20,650 nt of DNA from Candidatus Aminicenantota bacterium (lineage in GTDB: Bacteria > Acidobacteriota > Aminicenantia > Aminicenantales > Aminicenantaceae), in the NCBI GenBank assembly GCA_004378665.1, contig SOIA01000103.1:1-20650 (forward strand), read 5' to 3'. The stretch's first letter is position 1, and each line of letters starts with the position of its first letter. Positions 15,478 to 20,650 of the stretch are shown here, one piece after another. The notes beneath the pieces were generated by a model that was given only the letters and a program-made list of their open reading frames with translations, was not told the DNA's origin and made no database searches. The position numbers and the translations under genes are program-made.

Positions 15478-16944
15478 TCAGATTCCTCCCCTGGCTTCGA
15501 GGATTTCCCTGATGACTTCCGCATCATCGAAATGAATGGTCTTGTCCCCAAGGATTTGATAGTCTTCATGGCCCTTCCCGGCCACGAGAATGTAATCTCC
15601 CTTTTCTCCGATAGAGAGAGCATGTTCGATGGCGGCTCTCCTGTCAGGGATGATCTCGTAGTTCTGTGTTCCGGTTTTTTTTATGCCTTTCTCGATATCC
15701 GAGATTATGGCCAACGGGTCTTCTGAACGGGGATTATCCGAAGTGATGATGGCCCAGTCCGAAAGAGTACCGGCAGCTTCTCCCATCCTTGGTCTTTTGG
15801 TTTTATCCCGGTCTCCTCCGGCTCCGAAAATCAGAATGATGCGTTTGGGATTGAACTCACGGACGGTTTCCAGCAAATTCTTCAAAGCGTCATCGGTGTG
15901 GGCGTAATCGACGAACACATGAAAACCAAAAGAATTTTCGATTTTTTCAAACCTTCCCGGGACTCCTGTGAGCGAGGCGATGCCTTTTTGGATCGCGGAG
16001 ATGGGAAGGTTCAGAGTCAGGGCTACGGCCATAGACGCCAGGATGTTGTAGAGGTTAGGCTTTCCCAGAAGGGGAGAGGAGACGGAGATTTGGCCTTCAG
16101 GATATATCACTGTGACCTCGATGCCCTTCTCGTTCAGCACGAAGTTTTCTCCTCTGACCATTGCTCCTGGCTCGAGACCGTAAGTTTTCGTTCCTTTGGA
16201 CAGCTGCAGTATCAATTTCTTTCCCCACGGATCATCTCCGTTGACCACTGCCGTTCTTTTTTTATGGTTGAGGAAGAAAAGCCTTTTTTTAGCCTCAAAA
16301 TATTTTTCCATGGTTTGGTGATAATCCAGATGGTCACCGCTCAAGTTCACGAACACAACCACGTCAAACTCGATGCCGATGACTCTCTTGAGGTCTAAAG
16401 CGTGGGAGGAGACTTCCATGAAGCAGTGAGTGACTCCGTGAGCATGCATTTCACCCAGTATCCTCTGTATGTCCAGCGCCTCAGGAGTCGTCAGTGCCGC
16501 CGAGACGTTCATCCCCGGTCCCCGGTAGGATATGGTCCCGATGACTCCTGGAGTGAAACTGGATTTTTTCAGTATTTCTTCCAGGATGTAGGTGATCGTG
16601 GTCTTTCCTTTAGTCCCGGTGATGCCGATGACTTTCATTTTTTGGGACGGATGAGAGTAGAAATTGGCTGAACTCAGTGCCAGTGCTTCCCGCGGATCAG
16701 AGACCTGGACCCAAGTTTTGGGGAAATTCTCAGGTTTAGCCTGGTCTGAGAAGACAGCCACGGCGCCGTTGAGAAGAGCTTCTTCTACATACTCAATCCC
16801 ATCCTTTTTCATGCCTTTCAGAGCCGCGAACAGGAATCCAGGCTGGGCATTCTTTGAAGAATATGCGATGCCCTGGATGTCTTCAGTCTCATCTCCGTTA
16901 AAGCTCAGCAGCGGCACTCCTGCAAGCACGTCTTTGAGCCTCAT
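15478..16944 (-). CDS. murE: UDP-MurNAc-L-Ala-D-Glu--2,6-diaminopimelate ligase
   Basis: The Mur ligase that adds the third residue of the stem peptide. The 488 residues carry the ATP loop GITGTKGKTT (107-116), the EVSSHAL and NLSGDHLDYH motifs of the central domain, and GAGGDRDKTKRP (375-386). The C-terminal specificity motif is DNPR (403-406), which is the signature for meso-diaminopimelate rather than lysine, so the wall is predicted to be of the A1gamma type. The final GHEDYQ motif is also typical. The ATG overlaps the ftsI stop by four bases (ATGA), and GGAGG lies 11 bases upstream. This gene is the best clue to cell wall chemistry in the window. Confidence 0.98.
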   Translation of the reverse strand: MRLKDVLAGVPLLSFNGDETEDIQGIAYSSKNAQPGFLFAALKGMKKDGIEYVEEALLNGAVAVFSDQAKPENFPKTWVQVSDPREALALSSANFYSHPSQKMKVIGITGTKGKTTITYILEEILKKSSFTPGVIGTISYRGPGMNVSAALTTPEALDIQRILGEMHAHGVTHCFMEVSSHALDLKRVIGIEFDVVVFVNLSGDHLDYHQTMEKYFEAKKRLFFLNHKKRTAVVNGDDPWGKKLILQLSKGTKTYGLEPGAMVRGENFVLNEKGIEVTVIYPEGQISVSSPLLGKPNLYNILASMAVALTLNLPISAIQKGIASLTGVPGRFEKIENSFGFHVFVDYAHTDDALKNLLETVREFNPKRIILIFGAGGDRDKTKRPRMGEAAGTLSDWAIITSDNPRSEDPLAIISDIEKGIKKTGTQNYEIIPDRRAAIEHALSIGEKGDYILVAGKGHEDYQILGDKTIHFDDAEVIREILEARGGI

Positions 16945-18692
16945 CTGTTGCTCAGCCTCCAGCGGTTGTCCACGATTATTTTATTCAGAGGAGTTCTCTG
17001 GCTGGGAATTTTCAGATATTGAAGGACCTGCCTGCCGATTTCTCTGAAAACAGGGCCTGCGACTTCTCCCCCATAGTACGGCCCCGCGGGTTCGTCGATG
17101 ACCACGATCATGGAGAAGGCGGGATTGTCAGCAGGAACAAAGCCTGCAAAGGATACGATATGAGCTTCAGAGGAATAGTATCCCGTAGAGGGATCGAATT
17201 TCTGGGCTGTTCCTGTCTTCCCAGCAATGCGATATCCTTTGATTCGAGCGGGGCTTCCTGTGCCGCCTTGAACGACTTCCTGAAGGATGGCGGTCAATTT
17301 CGAAGCGGTATCTCTGGATATGATCCTGATACCGGGAAGAGGACTTTGTGCGGTTTCATCAGAAGAGTTGAGGACTCTTCTGACGATTCTTGGAGGGATG
17401 AGAATCCCTTCGTTGGCGATTATGTTTATAGCCTGGAGCATCTGGAGAGCTGTCACTGAGATTTCATATCCGATCGAGAGTGATGCAGAGGATATTCTGC
17501 TCCAGTCTTTCACCTCTCTGAAAATCCCTTTTTCTTCCGCGGGGAGGTTGATCCCAGTTTTTTTACTAAAGCCAAAGTTTCTGATGATCTGGTGAAAAGA
17601 ATTTCTGTCCAGGTCGCGGCTGAATTGAACTGTTCCGACGTTGGAAGAATAAATAATGACTTCAGGAAAGGACAGGATTCCATAGCGTTGATGATCTCGG
17701 ATCGTTTTGCCGGCCACGGATATGTATCCCCGGCTGCAGTCAAAGGAGTCGGCCAGACTGACTATATTTGTCTCTAGAGCTGCGGATGCGGTGACGACTT
17801 TAAAAGTGGAACCTGGCTCGAAGTTGTGGTGGATGGCGTTATTCCTGTCCACAACCGCAGGATTCTGTGGGAGGTTGTTCAAGTCGTACGTGGGGAAATT
17901 CGCCATCGCCAGAATCTCCCCTGAAGAAGGATGAGCGATGATGACTGTTCCCCATTTGGCGCCTGTCTTTCGCACAGCTTTTTCCAGTTCTTTTTCCGCA
18001 TAAAACTGGATGGTTTCATCTATGGTCAAAACCAGGTCCTTCCCATCCTCAGGTTCTTTCAGGACCTCGAACTCGTATTCTCTTTTTTTAGCATCTTTCA
18101 GTATCAGATGTTTTCCCTTTATACCTGCCAGTACGGAGTTGCAGCTGTACTCAATCCCGCTGGCGCCGACTTCATCGATATCGACTCTTCCCAGCAGGTG
18201 GGCTGTTCGCTTTCCATGAGGATAGAACCTTTTGTTCTCCTCCAGGAAGTGAACTCCGCTCAACCTTAACTTTCTGACTTTTTCTTCTTTTACCGGATGG
18301 ATTTTTCTTTTTATCCAGATAAATGAGGTGTTTTTTTCGATTCTTTCAATGATGTTTCGGTATTCGGCCTCGGTTAAATTCAGGATGTCCTTCAGCTTCT
18401 TTATTTTTTCGGATTGTGTCTCCAGCGACTCGTCTTCGTTGGAAGTGTAGAAGACGGAGCGAAACGGGAGGCTTCGGGCGAGAATGATGCCTGTGCGGTC
18501 GTAGACTGTGCCTCTTTTGGGAATGATGTCTTTTTTGTTTTGGTTATGCTGCGCGACCTGTGTTTTTAGACTGGGGTGTTCGATGACCTGAAGCTGGAAA
18601 AGGCGGATGATGAGAAAGATCAGCCAGAGCATAAAGAGCATAGCCATCATGCTTATCCTTCTGTGCGCTTTTCTCTGGTTTAGGATGCTCAT
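16941..18692 (-). CDS. ftsI: Septal peptidoglycan transpeptidase (class B penicillin-binding protein)
   Basis: A bitopic class B PBP that crosslinks septal peptidoglycan and partners FtsW. In 583 residues I see a short cytoplasmic tail, one membrane helix (about 14-36), the dimerisation/pedestal region beginning KRGTVYDRTG (59-68) and the transpeptidase domain. Catalytic motifs are STFK (S295-K298), SSN (349-351) and KTGT (492-495). The C-terminus ends shortly after the transpeptidase domain, with no PASTA repeats, unlike sporulation-type or many Gram-positive homologues. The ATG has GAGGA six bases upstream and lies 13 nt after ftsL, the widest gap in the operon. ftsI is preferred over mrdA because of gene order and domain layout. 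Confidence 0.96.
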   Translation of the reverse strand: MSILNQRKAHRRISMMAMLFMLWLIFLIIRLFQLQVIEHPSLKTQVAQHNQNKKDIIPKRGTVYDRTGIILARSLPFRSVFYTSNEDESLETQSEKIKKLKDILNLTEAEYRNIIERIEKNTSFIWIKRKIHPVKEEKVRKLRLSGVHFLEENKRFYPHGKRTAHLLGRVDIDEVGASGIEYSCNSVLAGIKGKHLILKDAKKREYEFEVLKEPEDGKDLVLTIDETIQFYAEKELEKAVRKTGAKWGTVIIAHPSSGEILAMANFPTYDLNNLPQNPAVVDRNNAIHHNFEPGSTFKVVTASAALETNIVSLADSFDCSRGYISVAGKTIRDHQRYGILSFPEVIIYSSNVGTVQFSRDLDRNSFHQIIRNFGFSKKTGINLPAEEKGIFREVKDWSRISSASLSIGYEISVTALQMLQAINIIANEGILIPPRIVRRVLNSSDETAQSPLPGIRIISRDTASKLTAILQEVVQGGTGSPARIKGYRIAGKTGTAQKFDPSTGYYSSEAHIVSFAGFVPADNPAFSMIVVIDEPAGPYYGGEVAGPVFREIGRQVLQYLKIPSQRTPLNKIIVDNRWRLSNR

Positions 18693-18705
18693 TCCGATCC
18701 TCTTA

Positions 18706-19002
18706 TTATTGCTGTCTGAACTCCTCGTAGATTTTCTGGCTTTCTTTGGTCTCGACCATTTTCAGCTCTTCCTTGGCGATCCTCTCCACTTTCTCGAGTG
18801 AAAGCCGGGCAGATTTTTCGGCTTCAAGCTCTTCCACCTCTATTTGCATCTTTTGGACTTTCTCCTCCAATCGGTTTATTTCATATCCTAACCTGACAAC
18901 TTCCACCTGATGCCAGATGTAGAAGGTCAGGATGGAAATGATGAAGATCGTGCAGAATACGACCAGCATGATTTCCTTTTTCGTAAATTTTTTTCTAACC
19001 AT
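18706..19002 (-). CDS. ftsL: Cell division protein FtsL
   Basis: A small bitopic divisome protein of 98 residues. A basic cytoplasmic start (MVRKKFTKKE) is followed by one membrane helix (about 11-31) and a heptad-like coiled coil (about 35-80) rich in Leu, Glu and Lys. In other bacteria FtsL pairs with a DivIC/FtsB-type protein and FtsQ to activate FtsWI. The sequence is poorly conserved in this family, so the call rests on size, topology and position between rsmH and ftsI. The ATG directly follows the rsmH stop (TAAATG) and no good ribosome site is visible, which points to translation coupled to rsmH. Confidence 0.88.
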   Translation of the reverse strand: MVRKKFTKKEIMLVVFCTIFIISILTFYIWHQVEVVRLGYEINRLEEKVQKMQIEVEELEAEKSARLSLEKVERIAKEELKMVETKESQKIYEEFRQQ

Positions 19003-19899
19003 TTATATTTTTTCAGCGGCCCTGAGTTTAGCCGAGCGTGCTCTGGAGTTCGCTTCAACCTCCTCTTTAGACGGGACCACGGGCTTCTTGGTCAAGATTT
19101 TGAGGAAGGGATGGGAATCCTCGGGAATCGCAAGGCGTGCAAAAGTGTGCTTGATGATCCTGTCCTCCAGAGAGTGGAATGAGATCGCGGTGATGTGGGC
19201 TTTTTTCGGAATAGCGTGAGCCATCCTTTCCAGGAAACCGGAAAGGCTTTCGAGTTCCTGGTTGACTTCGATGCGGATGGCCTGGAAGACTTTCGCGGCC
19301 GGATGGATTTTTCCTTTCTGGGGTCTCCATCGGCAGATTTCTTCCACGGTCTGACGGAGTTGAGTGGTCGTCTCGAATTTTTTAACCTTTCTTCTCGAGA
19401 CGATTTCCCGGGCGAGCCGTCTTGCCTGTCTGAGCTCACCGTATTCATGGAAGATTTGGCTCAGCCTGTGCTCTGAGTATTTATTGATGATTTTGTGAGC
19501 AGTGATCTTGTTCCGGAGGTCCATCCTCATGTCAAGCGGACCTTCTCGGCTGTAGCTGAATCCCCTCTCCGGTGAATCGAGCTGGAAAGAGGACATTCCC
19601 AGGTCCAGCAGAACACCTTTTATTTTAGAAAAATCAATTTCGATGTCAGGAAGGTACCTGAAATCAGAGTGGTAGAGCTCCACTCTATCCGCGAAAGGCT
19701 GGAGCTTTTCTTTGGCTCTGAGGAGAGACTTCTCGTCTAAGTCAAAACCGATGAGTGATGCCTTGGGATTTCTTTTAACTATTTCGTAGGCATGACCTCC
19801 CAATCCGATTGTGCAGTCAATGTAAATCCCTTCTCTCTTTATATCCAGGTATTCCAAGACCTCTTCTAATAGAACAGGGATGTGTCCGTTCCCGTTCAT
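19003..19899 (-). CDS. rsmH: 16S rRNA (cytosine-1402-N4)-methyltransferase
   Basis: Formerly MraW. It methylates N4 of C1402 in the ribosomal P site region of 16S rRNA using S-adenosylmethionine. The 298 residues begin with HIPVLLEEVL (6-15), then the SAM loop DCTIGLGGH (28-36), GFDLDEKSL (51-59), LLDLGMSSFQLD (97-108), RGFSYSREGPLDMRM (112-126), KVFQAIRIEVN (203-213), SFHSLEDRIIK (240-250) and an ending with NSRARSAKLRAAEK. All family blocks are present at normal spacing. The ATG overlaps the mraZ stop by four bases (ATGA). Confidence 0.98.
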   Translation of the reverse strand: MNGNGHIPVLLEEVLEYLDIKREGIYIDCTIGLGGHAYEIVKRNPKASLIGFDLDEKSLLRAKEKLQPFADRVELYHSDFRYLPDIEIDFSKIKGVLLDLGMSSFQLDSPERGFSYSREGPLDMRMDLRNKITAHKIINKYSEHRLSQIFHEYGELRQARRLAREIVSRRKVKKFETTTQLRQTVEEICRWRPQKGKIHPAAKVFQAIRIEVNQELESLSGFLERMAHAIPKKAHITAISFHSLEDRIIKHTFARLAIPEDSHPFLKILTKKPVVPSKEEVEANSRARSAKLRAAEKI

Positions 19900-20363
19900 T
19901 CGGTTTTTCCTTGAGGCAAAAGTTCCGCGATGTTCTTAAAATCTTCATCGGTCAAAGGCTTTTCCTCGAGGATTTTATCAAGCTTCTCCTTGTTCCAGAT
20001 CTCCAAATGATCGGTGAGGCCAAGGACTGCGACCTCTTCTTTGAGCTCCGCTTTTTCTCTTAAATCCTGGTTGATGAGAATTCGGCCCTTGGAGTCAATC
20101 CGGTAGTGATTTCCTTTTCTGTTGACTCGGATCAAGAAGCTTCGCACAGCGGGATTGAACTGCAGGGCCCCCGCCATCGAAGCTCCTGATAATTTTTCCC
20201 AAACCGAGAGCGGATAAATCTGGACGGATTCGTCAGTCAGAGAGGTAATGAAAAGGTCTTTTCCGTACTGTTCTTCTATGGCAATCCGGAATTTTTCGGG
20301 GATTTTTATACGGCTGCTTTTGTCGAATTTTGCCGGATAGCTTCCGAGTAATAAAATTCCCAT
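19896..20363 (-). CDS. mraZ: Transcriptional regulator MraZ
   Basis: The first gene of the dcw operon, encoding a DNA-binding protein with two SpoVT-AbrB-like half domains that forms rings and, in other species, regulates its own operon. From the chosen ATG it has 155 residues. The two family DxxxR motifs are DKSSR (14-18), followed by IKIPEKFR, and DSKGR (90-94); the first lacks the usual glycine. The start at 20361-20363 is preferred over the GTG at 20388-20390. The extra nine residues from the GTG are encoded by the operator repeats, and that GTG lies upstream of the transcription start predicted from the promoter. The leader would be only about 25 nt, with GGGAC about five bases before the ATG as a modest ribosome site. 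Confidence 0.95.
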   Translation of the reverse strand: MGILLLGSYPAKFDKSSRIKIPEKFRIAIEEQYGKDLFITSLTDESVQIYPLSVWEKLSGASMAGALQFNPAVRSFLIRVNRKGNHYRIDSKGRILINQDLREKAELKEEVAVLGLTDHLEIWNKEKLDKILEEKPLTDEDFKNIAELLPQGKTE

Positions 20364-20382
20364 TTTGTCCCGTTCCGTCCCG
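20357..20382 (-). promoter_or_regulatory. Putative MraZ operator: three GGGA direct repeats at 10-bp spacing
   Basis: Read on the minus strand, CGGGAC (20382-20377), CGGGAC (20372-20367) and TGGGAA (20362-20357) recur at exactly 10-bp intervals, one helical turn. This matches the arrangement known for the Escherichia coli MraZ box, TGGGN repeats separated by five bases upstream of mraZ. A GTGGA at 20390-20386 resembles a fourth repeat but is two bases out of register. The third repeat includes the TG of the mraZ start codon, so a bound MraZ ring would cover the leader and block both transcription and, in RNA terms, the start region. Binding is inferred. Confidence 0.7.
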
Positions 20383-20391
20383 TTTTCCACT

Positions 20392-20420
20392 AATATAGGA
20401 GAGATAATTCCCTATGTCAA
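20392..20420 (-). promoter_or_regulatory. Sigma70-type promoter of the dcw operon
   Basis: On the minus strand a perfect -35 box TTGACA (20420-20415) is followed after exactly 17 nt by TATATT (20397-20392), five of six -10 consensus bases. Upstream, 20421-20460 is almost all A and T and could act as an UP element. Predicted start of transcription is near 20384-20386, about 25 bases before the mraZ ATG and right at the operator repeats. No other promoter of similar quality was noticed within the operon. Confidence 0.8.
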
Positions 20421-20464
20421 GGAAAAAATGCAAAAAAAACATATTTATTTATATTGTTTTCTAG

Positions 20465-20496
20465 ATATTGTGTGAATTCACGAACTGCCACAATAT
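20465..20496. repeat. Perfect 8-bp inverted repeat with an inner palindrome, operator-like
   Basis: ATATTGTG (20465-20472) and CACAATAT (20489-20496) are perfect complements separated by 16 bases. Within the site, GTGAATTCAC (20472-20481) is a perfect 10-bp palindrome. The site lies 45 bases upstream of the dcw -35 box and just upstream of a possible plus-strand small ORF, so it could regulate either direction. No regulator is identified. Confidence 0.4.
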
Positions 20497-20512
20497 ACAA
20501 GGATACAGGCTG

Positions 20513-20596
20513 ATGAAAAGGAATTTTTGGCGAGCTGAAGACGAGGAAAAGAAAAAAGCGGAAACTTTCGGGAAAGAATGGGAAGAAAAGGGGTAA
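20513..20596 (+). CDS. Possible 27-residue small ORF, highly charged
   Basis: An ATG with AAGGA nine bases upstream opens a 27-codon frame ending in TAA. The peptide starts MKRNFW and is otherwise rich in Glu and Lys with Trp at 6 and 23; it is likely a soluble charged helix, not a membrane peptide. It is divergent from the dcw operon and flanked by the inverted repeat at 20465-20496 and the imperfect inverted repeat at 20595-20639. I see no convincing promoter of its own (TTGTGT and CAATAT are poor matches). I do not recognise it; chance is a serious alternative for so short a frame. Confidence 0.3.
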   Translation: MKRNFWRAEDEEKKKAETFGKEWEEKG

Positions 20597-20639
20597 AAAG
20601 TTGCCTGTTATTTATGCTCAGTAATTAGGTAACACTTTT
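20595..20639. repeat. Imperfect inverted repeat at the window edge
   Basis: GTTGCCT (20600-20606) pairs with AGGTAAC (20627-20633) with one wobble, and the flanking AAAAGT and ACTTTT (20634-20639) extend the pairing with a small bulge. It begins at the stop codon of the small ORF. It may be a weak terminator or, since the sequence continues past the window, part of the end of a mobile element. Nothing else is visible in 20597-20650. Confidence 0.3.
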
Positions 20640-20650
20640 GTTCTATCTGT

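Noticed and set aside
20364..20390. GTG start for mraZ adding nine residues
   Set aside because: The codons are the operator repeats, and the GTG falls upstream of the transcription start predicted from the promoter.
20468..20496. Plus-strand promoter for the small ORF (TTGTGT, 17 nt, CAATAT)
   Set aside because: Only three of six bases match in each box, and the same bases are better explained as the arms of the inverted repeat.
1..20650. CRISPR array, tRNA or rRNA genes
   Set aside because: No regularly spaced repeat set, cloverleaf-like sequence or rRNA stretch was seen; nearly all of the window is coding.

Overview
The window is dominated by a division and cell wall (dcw) gene cluster from a Gram-negative-type bacterium. 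Sixteen genes on the minus strand run without a real break from 20363 down to 2528: mraZ, rsmH, ftsL, ftsI, murE, murF, mraY, murD, ftsW, murG, murC, ftsQ, ftsA, ftsZ, hutI and a membrane heme protein. Every junction is either an overlap (1 to 14 nt) or a gap of at most 13 nt. I see one good sigma70-type promoter (TTGACA, 17 nt, TATATT) just upstream of mraZ, so the whole block looks like one operon of about 18 kb. It ends in a hairpin at 2504-2529.

Organism: the DNPR motif of MurE points to a meso-diaminopimelate peptidoglycan. The FtsA/FtsZ pair and full FtsL/FtsQ/FtsI/FtsW set indicate a standard divisome. GC content looks moderate. The order mraZ-to-ftsZ without murB or ddl between murC and ftsQ, plus imidazolonepropionase and a c-type/b5-type heme membrane protein at the end, fits an uncultured Acidobacteriota-like lineage (Aminicenantes would be my guess), but this is inference only and no marker gene here settles it.

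Layout. 1-1552, plus strand: ComM/YifB-type AAA+ ATPase. 1553-1797: AT-rich spacer with a promoter-like sequence and an inverted repeat. 1798-2364, plus strand: C_GCAxxG_C_C family protein with a twin-arginine-like leader. 2365-2527: an AT-rich palindrome, a doubtful small ORF and the convergent terminator. 2528-20363, minus strand: the dcw operon and its two-gene extension. 20364-20420: MraZ operator repeats and promoter. 20421-20650: AT-rich DNA with a perfect inverted repeat, a possible 27-residue plus-strand ORF and another imperfect inverted repeat at the window edge.

How the genes work together: MurC, MurD, MurE and MurF build the UDP-MurNAc-pentapeptide, MraY and MurG turn it into lipid II, FtsW and FtsI polymerise and crosslink it at the septum, FtsQ and FtsL hold the divisome together, and FtsA and FtsZ form the cytoplasmic ring. 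MraZ probably represses the operon through three GGGA repeats spaced 10 bp apart, and RsmH methylates 16S rRNA. HutI (histidine degradation) and the heme protein have no evident link to division. I found no clearly new multi-gene system. The most unusual items are the triple heme-domain fusion protein and its cotranscription with the dcw genes.
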